Assembly (NCBI RefSeq): GCF_029633865.1
Contig: NC_079223.1
Span: 30,578,782-30,642,781 of the forward strand
Source of the DNA: Lampris incognitus
Lineage: Eukaryota; Chordata; Actinopteri; Lampriformes; Lampridae
Direction of reading: 5' to 3'
Length of the DNA stretch: 64,000 nt
Positions 45,307 through 55,843 of the stretch are shown piece after piece. Made by a program: the position numbers and the translations under genes. Every line of letters begins with the position of its first letter. Positions within the stretch are counted from its first letter, which is position 1. The notes under the pieces were generated by a model. That model was not told the origin of the DNA and searched no databases. It saw only the letters and a program-made list of their open reading frames with translations.

Positions 45307-46067
45307 GAAGACATGTGGTGGTGAAAAGACCAGTGAGTAGGCAAGTCATAGAATAACATAATAATAAACATATTTCCTACCTTCTCAAATTGCTGAGAGA
45401 GAAGTTGATGTGACACTGAAGTTGTAAGTCGTGCATCTTGAACACATAACAATGCAGTGGAGAGGTAAGCAAGACGGGAGCAGAGTAAATCATTTCTACA
45501 GGGGGTACGACCTTAGCATTCATGCTGTAGAGATGCAGGACGATAGTACTTCAGCTACTTTAGTACAAAAACAGCACGGGGGACAACATGTGGGAAGTGT
45601 AATGCAGGATAGCGACTTCTGCCATGGTTGCTTCTGTACTGCGGGATGTTTAACTTTTTACTTGAGTGTGTTCAAACTAACTTCCTCTCTGTCAACTTTG
45701 GTAGTTATTTGGCTTCACATGACAAATATTGAAGAGACATTAGGCTCAAAAAATGTGTAATATTCATCCAAAAAATATTTTTTTACACATGCATAGACAC
45801 AGACACAAAGGCACACACACTTAAAAACACACGTTCATGTGCAAATATGCATGCATGTGCGTGCATACAAACACACAGGTCTGTGTGTTTCATGTTTGTT
45901 CCTTATATTCTAAAGTTTACACTACTGGCTGATTAGAGTCTGGACAATGGCACATAGCCTTTTTCTTGCTTTCTTCCACACTCTTACACATGTGCACACT
46001 CATGCACACTCACATACTGAATCACTCAAAACACACACACACACACACACACAAAGGCATATATACA
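45307..46067. other. No assignable gene
   Basis: The frame at 45431-45760 has no motif. CA-rich repeats occur at 45790-45870 and 46000-46055. Confidence 0.45.
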
Positions 46068-46069
46068 TA

Positions 46070-47685
46070 CGGTGCATCCGGAAAGTATTCACACCCCTTC
46101 ACTTTCCCCACATTTTGTTATGTTACAGCCTTATTCCAAAATGGATTAAATTCCTTTTTTCTCATCAATCTACATCCAATACCCCATAATGACAAAGTGA
46201 AAAAGGTTTTGTTGAAATTTTTGCAAATTTATTAAAAATAAAAAACTGAAATATTGCATGTACATAAGTATTCACACCCTTTACTCAGTACTTGGTTGAG
46301 GCACCCTTGGCAGCGATTACAGCCTCAAGTCTTCTTGGGTATGAAGCTACAAGCTTGGCACACCTATATTTGGGGTATTTCTCCCATTCTTCTCTGCAGA
46401 TCCTCTCGAGCTCTATAAGGTTAGATGGGGAGCATCGCTGCACAGCTATTTTCAGGTCTTTCCAGATATGTTCAATTGGGTTCAAGTCTGAGCTCTGGCT
46501 GGGCCACTCAAGGACATTCACAGACTTGTCCCGAAGCCACTTCTTCGTTGTCTTGGCTGTGTGCTTAGGGTCGTTGTCGTGTTGAAAGGTAAACCTTCGC
46601 CCCAGCCTGAGGTCCTGAGCAGGTTTTCAACAAGGATCTCTCTGTACTTTGCTCCATTCAACTTTCCCTTGATACTGACTAGTCTCCAAGTTCCTGCCGC
46701 TGAAGAACATCCCCACAGCATGATGCTGCCACCACCATGCTTCACTGTAGGGATGGTATTAGCAAGGTGATGAGAGGTGCCTGGTTTCCTCCAGACGTGA
46801 CGTTTGGCATTCAGGCCAAAGAGTTCAATCTTGGTTTCATCAGACCAGAGAATCTTGTTTCTCATGGTCTGAGAGTCCTTTAGGTACTTTCTGGCAAACT
46901 CCAAGCGGGCTGTCATGTGCCTTTTACTGAGCAGAGGCTTCCGTCTGGCCACTCTACCATAAAGGCTTGATTGGTGGAGTGCTGCAGAGATGGTTGTCCT
47001 TCTGGAAGGTTCTCCCATCTCCACAGAGGAACGCTGGAGCTCTGCCAGAGTGACCAGCGGGTTCTTGGTCACCTCCCTGACCAAGGCCCTTCTCCCCCGA
47101 TTGCTCAGTTTGGCTGGGTGGTCAGCTCTAGGAAGAGTCCCGGTGGATCCAAACTTCTTTCATTTACAAATGATGGAGACCACTGTGCTCTTCGGGACCT
47201 TCAAAGCTGTAGAAATTTTTTTGTACCCTTCCCCAGATCTGTGCCTCGATACAATCCTGTCTCGGAGGTCCACAGACAATTCCTTTGACTTCATGGCTTG
47301 GTTTCTGCTCTGACATGCACTTTCAACAGTGGGACCTTATATAGACAGGTGTGTGCCTTTCCAAATCATGTCCAATCAATTGAATTTACTACGGGTGGAC
47401 TCCAATCAAGATGTAGAAACATCTCAAGGATGATCAGTGGAAACAGGATGAACCTGAGCTCAATTCTGAGTGTCATAGCAAAGGGTGTGAATACTTATGT
47501 ACATGCAATATTCCAGTTTTTAATTTTTAAAAATTTCTACAAAACCTTTTTCACTTTGTCATTATGGGGTATTGTGTGTAGATTGATGAGGAAAAAAAAA
47601 GGAATTTAATCCATTTTGGAATAAGGCTGTAACATAACAAAATGTGGGGAAAGTGAAGGGGTGTGAATACTTTCCGGATGCACCG
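46070..47685 (-). mobile_element. Tc1-like transposon with about 200-bp TIRs, TA TSD
   Basis: Both ends read CGGTGCATCCGGAAAGTATT and continue as near-identical inverted repeats for about 200 bp, to ATGTACATAAGTATTCACACC. TA flanks both (46068-46069, 47686-47687). It sits in a CA/TA-rich context and is 1,616 bp long. Confidence 0.95.
46285..47294 (-). pseudogene. Tc1-like transposase, nonsense and frameshift
   Basis: The ATG at 47294 opens MKSKELSVDLRDRIVSRHRS with the paired-like HTH (YKKISTALKVPKSTVVSII). An in-frame TGA stands at 47162-47160 just before [19 protein letters not shown]. The frame then runs through [13 protein letters not shown], first catalytic Asp [13 protein letters not shown], and [17 protein letters not shown] until a frameshift near 46575. 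It resumes with VLEWPSQSSDLNPIEHIWKD (catalytic Glu) and ends VIAAKGASTKY. The second Asp lies at the damaged point. Two lesions make this copy non-autonomous. Confidence 0.9.
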
Positions 47686-47687
47686 TA

Positions 47688-48017
47688 TATACACACACAG
47701 ATACATGCACAGTCATACTTTCTCAAACACAAGTTCATGGTCACGCAAACATTCACTATCTCACACAAACACACACAAACTCACCCTCTTCCTTTAGGTC
47801 TGTCACACAGGTACACTCTCTTCCTTTCTCTTTCTCTCTCCCCCTGTCTCGCTCTCCTCCTCCCTCAGTGTCCGTGGATGAGAATTTGTGGAGCAGAATA
47901 GTATGTCTCTCATGGGACTCATGGGGTTTAGGTGTTTAAGGATTTAAATGACGAGAATGGGACTCACAAGGTCAGAAGGGACACACACTCAAACACACAC
48001 ACACACACACACACACA
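47688..48017. other. CA-rich spacer
   Basis: Short CA, TC and compound repeats, including (CA)n at about 47992-48018 that abuts the 3' end of the following minus-strand LINE. Confidence 0.5.
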
Positions 48018-48074
48018 CTTTGCTTGCTTGCTTTAGGTTGTCCGTCGTGTCCGATGATGACAATCCTGCCTCTG

Positions 48075-51000
48075 TCACTTGTGAGTCTTCTTATGGCTGT
48101 AAAGCCCAATCCGCGATCCACAATGTCTGCCACAGACAGAACAGGTGAAATCACTGACTGGGGGTGTAGGTGTGGTACTGGCTTCATGTCTCTTCAGACG
48201 TCTTCTGGTCCGTCGATCACCGCGGTCCTTCTCGAGGTTTTGCACCCCTTGTTGACAGAGCTGCCGCCAGATGGAGCGTTGGGCGGCAGTGTCTTCCAGC
48301 TGGCTCGGGTTCAGGCCGCACTTCTTTATGATGGTCTTCAGCTGGTCTTTGTACCGTTTTTTCTGGCCCCCTGCCAAGCGGCGGCCAAGATGTAGCTGGC
48401 CATACAGCACTTTACGCGGTAAGCGCTCCTTTGGCATCCTGATGACGTGACCGAGCCATCGAAGTTGGTGCTGGGTGACGGTAGCCTCCATGCTGATGCA
48501 GTTGGTCTTGCGGAGTATTTCAGTATGGGGCACTCGGTCACGCCAGGTTATCCTCAGGATGCATTGTAGGCATCTGATGTGGAAGGCCTCAAGCATCCTG
48601 AGGTGGTGGCTGTACAGGGTCCACGCCTCACAGCTGTAGAGGAGAGTCGTGATGACAACTGCCAAGTAGACAGATATTTTGGTGTGGAGGTTGAGGTCTT
48701 TGTTTTGAAAGACCCTTCTCCTAAGTCTGCCAAAAGAGGATGACGCTTGTTTAATCCGGTTTTGCATCTCCCTGTCGATGCTGCAGTCGTCAGAGAGAAA
48801 GCTGCCCAGGTATTTGAAGGATTCCACTGTTGCAAGCGGTTTGTCGGAGATGTTGAAGGTTGGTGAATGAGATGGAGGAGTAGATGCCCACTGGCATACT
48901 ACTTCAGTCTTTGTCACATTTATAGAGAGCCCCAGCCTACCATACGCCCTTGTAGCAGCTGCAAGGGTAGCTTGTAGTGCCTCGGGTGTGTGGGCCACAA
49001 CTGCACAGTCATCTGCGTACTGTAACTCAATGATGTGCTCCGATGTCATTTTTGTGACCGCTTGGAGCCTACGGATGTTAAATAGGTTTCCATCTAGTCT
49101 GAAGTCCACAGTAACCCCACTGTCCTTCCTGATTTCCTTGTGGAGCAGCAATGTCACACACAGGAGGAAGATGTTAAAAAGAACTGGAGCAAGGATGCAC
49201 CCCTGACGTACCCCGGTGCACACCCTGAAGGGCTCAGATTCCTGGCCTCCAATGGTCACACGTGCCATCATCCCCACGTGAAATCTTTGAAGGATGTTGA
49301 CAAACTTTCGTGGACAGCCAAACTTCAGGAGGATGTTCCATAGGATGTCCCTGTTGACTGTGTCGAAAGCCTTTGACAGGTCGATGAAGGCTATGAAGAG
49401 GTTCTGATGTTGCTCCCTGCACTTCTCTTGGAGTTGCCGTGCTGTGAACACCATGTCCACAGTACTCCTATTCTTCCTAAACCCACACTGTGACTCAGGC
49501 AACAGCTCCTCTGAGATGTGTTTTACCAGCCTGTGTAACATGAGTTTGGCCAGGACTTTTCCAGCAACAGCCAGTAGTGAAATGCCACGGCTGTTGCAAC
49601 AGAGGGACTTGTCTCCTTTGCCTTTATATATGGAGATGATGTTAGCATCCCTCCACTGCTGAGGGACAGTTTCGTTCTTCCATACGTGTGAGATGAACAG
49701 GAAAAGTGCACGGGTGCAGAGGTAGCCTCCCTGTTTAAAAATCTCTGCAGGGATACTGTCAGGGCCAGGGGTCTTGTTATTTTTCAGCGACCTAACTGCA
49801 CAATGAACCTCTTCAAAGGTTGGTGGAAGGTCAAGGTCTTGGATGGTGGGGCGGACAGGTAGTTCATCCAAGATCGAGGGATCGGTTGGGGAGGGCTGGT
49901 TCAAAAGAGTCTCAAAATGTTCTGCCCATCTTTTTGTGATGAGTTTCTGGTCTTTTATGAGGGTGGTACCATCATCAGACTTCAGGGGGGAGACAGAGCA
50001 GTTTCTTGGGCCGTAGATGGTTTTCACTGCATCATAAAAGTTGTGCATATCATTTCTATCGGCATGGGATTGTATTTCATTTGCCTTCGATATCCACCAC
50101 TCATTCTGCAGGGCACGCAATTTTGACTGCACCTCTCTCCTGGATGCTTGCCATTGTTGCCGGAGTGTAGCTGATGTGGGATTGTTGAGGACAGCACTGT
50201 GTGCTTTATGCATGCCTTTGAGTATGGAAGTTATTGTGCCTGTGTTGTCATTGAACCAGTCCTGGTGTTTTCTGCTCTTGTAACCGATGGATTGGGATGC
50301 TGCCTTGTAGAGTCTGGAGCTCACGGAAGACCATTTCCTGTCAATGGAATCATCCGTGCTCAAGAGAAGCTCAATGTCTTCCAGGTTTTCAGCCAGAGAG
50401 AGGCGGAGATTGTTCTGGACCTCAGCCTTTTCTAGCCGGGTACAGTCAAGCCTCTTCTTTCCTGACCTTTGGAGACGAACAGCAGGGCGTACCTCCACCT
50501 GGAGCCTGGTCATGATGAGCCGGTGATCTGTCCAGCATTCAGAACCTCTCATTGCACGAGTGAGTAAGACGTCTTTTGTATCAGCACGTCTCACAATGAT
50601 GTAGTCCAATAGGTGCCAATGTTTGGAGCGTGGGTGCATCCAGGATGTTTTGTGCTTGTTTTTTAATTGGAAGAGGGTGTTTGTGATGGTCAAGCCATGC
50701 TCAGCACAGAGGCTTAGGAGGCGCAGTCCATTTGCATTGACTTTCCCAATGCCATGCCCACCAATGACACCACTCCACACCTTGTTGTCTTTCCCCACTC
50801 TGGCATTGAAATCGCCCAGCAAAAAGATCTTGTCCTCCTTGGGTATATGACGGAGAGCCTCATCTAGTGACTGATAGAAGCGGTCCTTTACGTCATCCTC
50901 TGATGGCAGTGTTGGTGCATAGGCACCTAGGAGGGTGGCATAACGTTTCTTGGCCAGAGGGATCCTGAGCGACATGAGTCTTTCACTTATGCCAATCGGT

Positions 51001-51368
51001 GTTTCAGTGAGTCTTGGTAGGAGGCTGTTTTTTATTGCAAATCCCACACCATGCTGATGTTGTCCTCCTGCAGGGTATCCCTTCCAGAAGAAGGTGTAGG
51101 TGTCCTCCTTCAGGGAGCCTTCATCCAGGAACCTGGTTTCACTGAGTGCAGCAATGTCAATATTGTAGCGATTGAGTTCCGCTGCAATTAGTGCAGTCCT
51201 TCGCTGAGGTCTTTCGGCATTAACGTCCAGCAGAGTTCTTATGTTCCATGTTGCCAGTTTAAAGGGAATTATTTTCTTTTTTTTATTTCGACCGCAGAGT
51301 GGAATGTCCTGATAGGTGCGGTAGCCTATCCAGGATGTTTTGAGTGGGCAATGTTTAGGCCACCTTTT
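48075..51368 (-). CDS. LINE ORF: endonuclease, reverse transcriptase, C2H2 finger
   Basis: The open frame runs from just after a TAG (51371-51369) to the stop at 48075, 1,097 codons. AP endonuclease: FKLATWNIRTL (residue about 40), LSETRF, LLGDFNARVG, and WTDHRLIMTR, so the N, E, D/N and DH catalytic positions are all present. RT: RDANIISIYKGKG, RGISLLAVAGKVLA, FIDLSKAFDTVNRD, GVRQGCILAPVLFN, and active site LQYADDCAVV, then KTEVVCQW and FKYLGSFLS. The C-terminus carries one C2H2 finger (FTCSVCGRHCGSRIGLYSHK). The first ATG in frame is at 51047, inside the endonuclease and after WNIRTL, so initiation must use another mechanism or an upstream frame. No internal lesion is visible. Confidence 0.85.
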   Translation of the reverse strand, partial: KRWPKHCPLKTSWIGYRTYQDIPLCGRNKKKKIIPFKLATWNIRTLLDVNAERPQRRTALIAAELNRYNIDIAALSETRFLDEGSLKEDTYTFFWKGYPAGGQHQHGVGFAIKNSLLPRLTETPIGISERLMSLRIPLAKKRYATLLGAYAPTLPSEDDVKDRFYQSLDEALRHIPKEDKIFLLGDFNARVGKDNKVWSGVIGGHGIGKVNANGLRLLSLCAEHGLTITNTLFQLKNKHKTSWMHPRSKHWHLLDYIIVRRADTKDVLLTRAMRGSECWTDHRLIMTRLQVEVRPAVRLQRSGKKRLDCTRLEKAEVQNNLRLSLAENLEDIELLLSTDDSIDRKWSSVSSRLYKAASQSIGYKSRKHQDWFNDNTGTITSILKGMHKAHSAVLNNPTSATLRQQWQASRREVQSKLRALQNEWWISKANEIQSHADRNDMHNFYDAVKTIYGPRNCSVSPLKSDDGTTLIKDQKLITKRWAEHFETLLNQPSPTDPSILDELPVRPTIQDLDLPPTFEEVHCAVRSLKNNKTPGPDSIPAEIFKQGGYLCTRALFLFISHVWKNETVPQQWRDANIISIYKGKGDKSLCCNSRGISLLAVAGKVLAKLMLHRLVKHISEELLPESQCGFRKNRSTVDMVFTARQLQEKCREQHQNLFIAFIDLSKAFDTVNRDILWNILLKFGCPRKFVNILQRFHVGMMARVTIGGQESEPFRVCTGVRQGCILAPVLFNIFLLCVTLLLHKEIRKDSGVTVDFRLDGNLFNIRRLQAVTKMTSEHIIELQYADDCAVVAHTPEALQATLAAATRAYGRLGLSINVTKTEVVCQWASTPPSHSPTFNISDKPLATVESFKYLGSFLSDDCSIDREMQNRIKQASSSFGRLRRRVFQNKDLNLHTKISVYLAVVITTLLYSCEAWTLYSHHLRMLEAFHIRCLQCILRITWRDRVPHTEILRKTNCISMEATVTQHQLRWLGHVIRMPKERLPRKVLYGQLHLGRRLAGGQKKRYKDQLKTIIKKCGLNPSQLEDTAAQRSIWRQLCQQGVQNLEKDRGDRRTRRRLKRHEASTTPTPPVSDFTCSVCGRHCGSRIGLYSHKKTHK

Positions 51369-51369
51369 C

Positions 51370-52180
51370 TAGGCCCCTCCCCAGTTGGGGTGAGCAGTGT
51401 GGCTCCTAAATAGGGCTGCTCAGACACACAGGGGTCTGCCGAGAGCAGCTGCCACTCAAGCCCAGCTGCTGGCGACCATGAATAGCCCTGTGCCGCTGGC
51501 GTGCAGGGGTCTGATTAGGAGCTTCCAGTGCATTCATACCTGCTCCCGTCACCAGACACCCCATCGCCGCCAGACTTTGATCCATATTCCGGTTGCTGGT
51601 CTCACCGAGGCAGAGGTGGATACCTGCGCAAAGAGATTATTTACAGTGCCGCTGGGGGTGCGCATGTCCCAGCAGCACTTCTTCACTGTGAGAGGGTGGG
51701 ATCTGGTGGCAAGGGGGGCCCAAGACGACCAGCACTCTTCCACAGCTGCAGGAGGCTGCCGGAGCTCCAGTCTGTCAGAGGACCGCCTATCGTGCGCCGC
51801 CATGCACATTGCTTTTCTCTCAGGGTGTGCTCCCCTAGCCTTTGTCGTCCTACACTTACCCACAAGGCAGTGGGACAGTGGTTGGTCAATGCCAGGGCGT
51901 ATCCACTTCACATGGGCCTGCGCATTAGACCTCTGGGGACCACTGTAGCTCCGAGATCCCCTACAGTTTAGCCAGGGACCGCAAGGTACCCAGTTACCGT
52001 GTGTGGCCACGAGGAGGCACTGCAGGAGTCTTGGCGGTAGAGAGGCTATGTACCGGCAGGGGAGACTTACGCACTCGGCTCCTCTTTTCACCCCCACAAA
52101 GAGGGCTAGCCGGCGGCAGTAGCTGAGAGCAGAGAGTAGCAAGCAGAAGCAGCATGCAGCATGCACTAACTACAAGCACT
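51370..52180 (-). other. Probable 5' region of the LINE
   Basis: GC-rich, with opposing frames at 51397-51971 (+) and 52166-51549 (-) but no recognised domain. Position suggests a 5' UTR or decayed ORF1. Confidence 0.4.
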
Positions 52181-52226
52181 ACTACCCCAGTATTACTGCA
52201 CTGACGCATCACACACGCCCTGTGCA

Positions 52227-52228
<2 letters not shown>

Positions 52229-52297
<69 letters not shown>
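52229..52297. repeat. (CA)n microsatellite
   Basis: About 69 bp of CA repeat upstream of the LINE. Confidence 0.95.
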
Positions 52298-52299
<2 letters not shown>

Positions 52300-52301
<2 letters not shown>

Positions 52302-53570
52302 TAGAGGGAGGAGGAATTTGGCTAAACTCTGTGGTACAGGTCTGTTGTTTTGGGTTTTTGTCTAATTCGGGATGCATCTGATACCGTGTGTTTGAATCTA
52401 CAATGGCCTGGCTGTAAGAAGACACCATCTAGCCCATTAATTGTTTTTTGTTGTTGTTTTCATGCTGTGTAAGAATCTGCCAAACTTGATTGTCCTTGTG
52501 TTCGCCTCTGTTTCTCTGTCCCAGTGGGAGATGCTAAGCGCACATAAACAGGTGCAAAAGTTCAACTCCCCCTCCCTCCCCCTTCATCACCTCCCTCTCC
52601 TTCTACCCCTCCTCTATCCCCTCTCTGACCCTCACTTGTTCAGGTACATAAGTTCTCTCACGCCCCCGCAGCTCCCATCTCCCTTCCCTGTGCCTCTCCT
52701 TTTCCGTTATGCCGGCACACCACCTCCTTTCTGACCCCCCCCCCCCACACACACACACCACCTTCCCCACCTCTTTCTTTGTATCTCTCCCAGTGGGACG
52801 GAACAAGAAATGTCGTGCCCAGTGCAAAAGTTCATCTCTCCATACCCTTCTTTCCTCTCCTCTCCTCTCCTCTCCTCTCCTCTCCTGCCCGACCGTGACT
52901 CTCCCTCTTTCTCACCTGATAGGAGGTGCTGAGGGATGGGAAGGTACACACTGACAGGAAAGACAGCAATTTGTTGAGAAGACACAAGGACAAATTCTGT
53001 ATTTGAACCCATGGCAATCAGAACAACCACCTCCCTCCTACCATTCAGTTATCACTCTACTTTTTCACTGCCACTTTCTCATCCTCCTTCTCTCACATCC
53101 ATCCTCTCTGCCATCTTTTTGTCCTTTCTCCCCTTCTCCTCCCCCTAGTTTCTCCTCCCTGGGACATTCCAAAGGGATCTCCATTCAGACAGCAGGAGCA
53201 GGTGTCAAAGCTCACCTCTCCTCCTCCTCTTCCTTCGATCGTTGTGCTCCGTTTTCCATAACCCGGTCCTCCATTTCCTTAATGCATCCCTCTCTCCCCT
53301 TCTTGTCCTCTTTTTTTCCCCTTACCACCTTTTTGGACACGCTCCTCCCCTTAACTGTGCTGTACCTTCCCTCCTCCACTTTTCTCCATTCTCTCTTCTT
53401 CCTCTGTCAACCTGCAGTTTTGTCCTGTCTTTCATCACCCTTGTACTTTTTCTCACCCCCCCTTTCTTCTACACCTCCTTATTTGCTTTCTCTCGCTCTT
53501 TCCGCTCTCTTGTTCATCCAAAGAGCACACTGACCTTTATGGATGTTGAAGCTGAAGGAAATCTGAGTCC
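52300..53570. other. Pyrimidine-rich spacer, no assignable gene
   Basis: Strong C/T bias on the plus strand makes long spurious frames (for example 53003-53533 and 53242-53652). Includes a (TCTCC)n array at about 52855-52886. CACTGCCACTTTCTC-like motifs around cached GTGCAAAAGTTCA repeats (52550, 52820) suggest a diverged tandem duplication of about 270 bp. Confidence 0.5.
52855..52886. repeat. (TCTCC)n pentanucleotide repeat
   Basis: About six units of CTCTC/TCTCC in a pyrimidine-rich tract. Confidence 0.85.
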
Positions 53571-53577
53571 CTGTGTT

Positions 53578-53593
53578 TGCGTGTGTGTGTGTT

Positions 53594-53628
<35 letters not shown>

Positions 53629-53732
53629 TGTGGGCATGGTACAATTCTGTGACGGTGAGAAATTTAACAACCAAAAAAAAGAAAAAGAAAAAAAGGTGTG
53701 TTCATGCAGATACGCAGATATGTGTGTGAAAA

Positions 53733-53781
<49 letters not shown>

Positions 53782-53895
53782 TGTGGGCATGGTACATAGC
53801 ATTTCTGTGACGGTGAGAAATTTAACAACCAAAAAAAGAAAAAAAGGTGTGTTCATGCAGATACGCAGATATATGTGTATGTGTGTGAAAATTAC

Positions 53896-53967
<72 letters not shown>

Positions 53968-53973
53968 CGTGTG
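53578..53973. repeat. Tandem duplication with alternating (GT)n tracts
   Basis: Two copies of a 108-118 bp core (CCTGTGGGCATGGTAC, CTGTGACGGTGAGAAATTTA, ACAACCAAAAAAA, GGTGTGTTCATGCAGATACG) at 53627-53734 and 53780-53897, each bounded by (GT)n (53578-53628, 53738-53779, 53899-53973). Confidence 0.85.
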
Positions 53974-54105
53974 TGTGCATTGTTTTGATAAGATTTTTTT
54001 TTCAAACAAATGCATGTCTTTCCATGGGTTTCATCCCAAGTTGGTGATTGACCCGTGTAGCTTTTGATTCTGTGTGTGCCTTTAAGAGTTTGTGTGTGTA
54101 TGTGT

Positions 54106-54364
54106 ACGTATTGCTAAACTTGTGAGGTGTGACCCTAGAGAGTCCTCCTTTCTTGTGAGGACAAACTTGGTCTGTGAGGACATTTTGGCCAGATGTCACT
54201 ACTTCAAGGGTGTATTGTAGGGTTAGGATTTTGGTGTAGGGGTAAGATTAGCATTAGAATTAGATTAGGGTAAGTAAGGGTTAGGGTCAGGCATATAGTA
54301 CTGATTGTTAAGGTGGGGGGATAAATGTAGCCTTTAGGGGTCCTCACAGGTATAGAAGTATCAA

Positions 54365-54413
<49 letters not shown>
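54106..54413. repeat. MITE-like GGTTAGGG-rich unit followed by (GT)n
   Basis: TTGTGAGGACAAACTTGGTC, then GGGTTAGGATTT, AAGGGTTAGGGTCAGGCATA and GGGGTCCTCACAGGTATAGA, then (GT)n at 54369-54413. A diverged relative of the unit at 54424-54657. Confidence 0.5.
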
Positions 54414-54415
<2 letters not shown>

Positions 54416-54423
54416 ATGTTTAG

Positions 54424-54657
54424 CTATCCTTGTGTGGGTGTGGACCAAATGTCCACACAAGGATAGCAAAACCTGACAGCACGTACCTTGTGCAGACATT
54501 TCAGAGGTCCGCACAACGAAAAGGGTCTATTTTAGGGTTACGAGTTGGTATTAGGGTTACGGTTAGAATTAGGGTTGGGGTTAGGCATGTAGTTTGCGTG
54601 GTTAGGGTTAAGGGCTAGGAAATGAATGTAGTCAATGAGGGGTCCACACAAGGATAG
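54424..54657. repeat. MITE-like repeat with 14-bp inverted ends
   Basis: CTATCCTTGTGTGG (54424-54437) is inverted exactly at 54644-54657 and also at 54453-54466, forming an internal hairpin. The interior is rich in TTAGGG-like motifs. (GT)n follows at 54669-54756. Confidence 0.6.
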
Positions 54658-54666
54658 TGAAACACG

Positions 54667-54668
<2 letters not shown>

Positions 54669-54756
<88 letters not shown>
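54669..54756. repeat. (GT)n microsatellite
   Basis: About 88 bp of GT repeat. Confidence 0.95.
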
Positions 54757-54760
<4 letters not shown>

Positions 54761-55843
54761 TAGGCTCCAGGTCATTTTAATAATCCACATGCACAAGAAA
54801 ATAAAGTCTTCAATCTAATTTTTTTTTCTTGTCTTCAAGCTATTATTTTTTTCTTTCAACATTTTAATTAATTTTTGAAAAAAAAAACAAGTGCTGATAG
54901 CTTGAAATAAGGTAAATTAAAACAAAATAATTCACTGGTAGAGAATGGCTGAAAACAAGAAAATGATGCTTGACTGAAGAAGAGTCGAACAAACGAGTCC
55001 ATTGACTGGAAACAGAAATTATCCCACCAACCTGGGAGATTTGTTCCCTTGCAAAAATATTAAATAAGACTCAACACTTGATTAAATTATAAGCATCATT
55101 GAATTCGCAGATGACACCACAGTGAGTGGACTAATAAGCGACAGTGATGAGAGGGCCTGTAGGAGGGAAGTAGGCCTGCAACTAACGATTATTTTGGTAG
55201 TCGACTAATCTGTCGATTATTTTTTCGATTAGTCGACTAATCTAACGATTATTTCTTTCACACCCTCCATCTCTGCTTCCTGAGGGCGCGGATCCTCTTC
55301 CGGGCTCCAGTGCATGTTTTACCTCACATGCTTAAGTCTGCACACCTGTGAATGTCGCCCTGTGTCTCTGTCTTAACATAACACGATCCCATAGCGAATT
55401 AAAATAATGACTCATGAAACATTTGAATTTGGAACTTGTTTTGGAGCTACTTGTTTAATCAAATGCATCATCAATCATAATGAAAACTAAATAAATACAT
55501 TAAATAATACAAATGAAAGTCAATGCATTATCAATCATAATAAAAACAAAGTAAATAAATTAAACAATGCAAATTAAAGTGCAAGTCAAAACGTAAAGAT
55601 AATGTGCAAATAATGTTTTAAAAGTAACTCAAAATAGCAGCCTCTGCCCCAGCACCGCGGTTCTGATGGGGCTGTTAACCTGGTCCAGGAGGGGGACGTG
55701 GATCCACTCACTAGGCTCCACCATCTCCAACAGGAGGGGAGGATGAGTCAGATCAGACAGACTTGTAGGTCTTTTGTTTGCTGTGTGTGAGTGAGAGGAG
55801 CTGTGTGTGTGTATATGTGTGTCTTACTCTGATCTCATGCAGT

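Larger units (their letters stand above)
48018..52180 (-). mobile_element. AP-endonuclease LINE, near full-length
   Basis: A minus-strand LINE with a 1,097-codon ORF, a short 3' UTR (to about 48018, ending in AAGC/TG repeats) and an upstream GC-rich region (51370-52180) that probably is its 5' UTR or a decayed first ORF. Clade is uncertain: the endonuclease resembles RTE/craniofacial-development-protein-2-like sequences, but the C-terminal C2H2 finger is unusual for RTE. No TSD was identified. Confidence 0.7.

Noticed and set aside
51397..52166. Long opposing frames upstream of the LINE, possible ORF1
   Set aside because: Neither strand shows a known ORF1 domain (no RRM, CCHC or esterase motif). 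More likely a GC-rich 5' UTR; kept only as an unresolved region.
53003..53652. Two long plus-strand frames (176 and 136 codons)
   Set aside because: Pyrimidine-rich tract gives Leu/Ser/Pro/Phe-only translations; no motif and no conserved start context.
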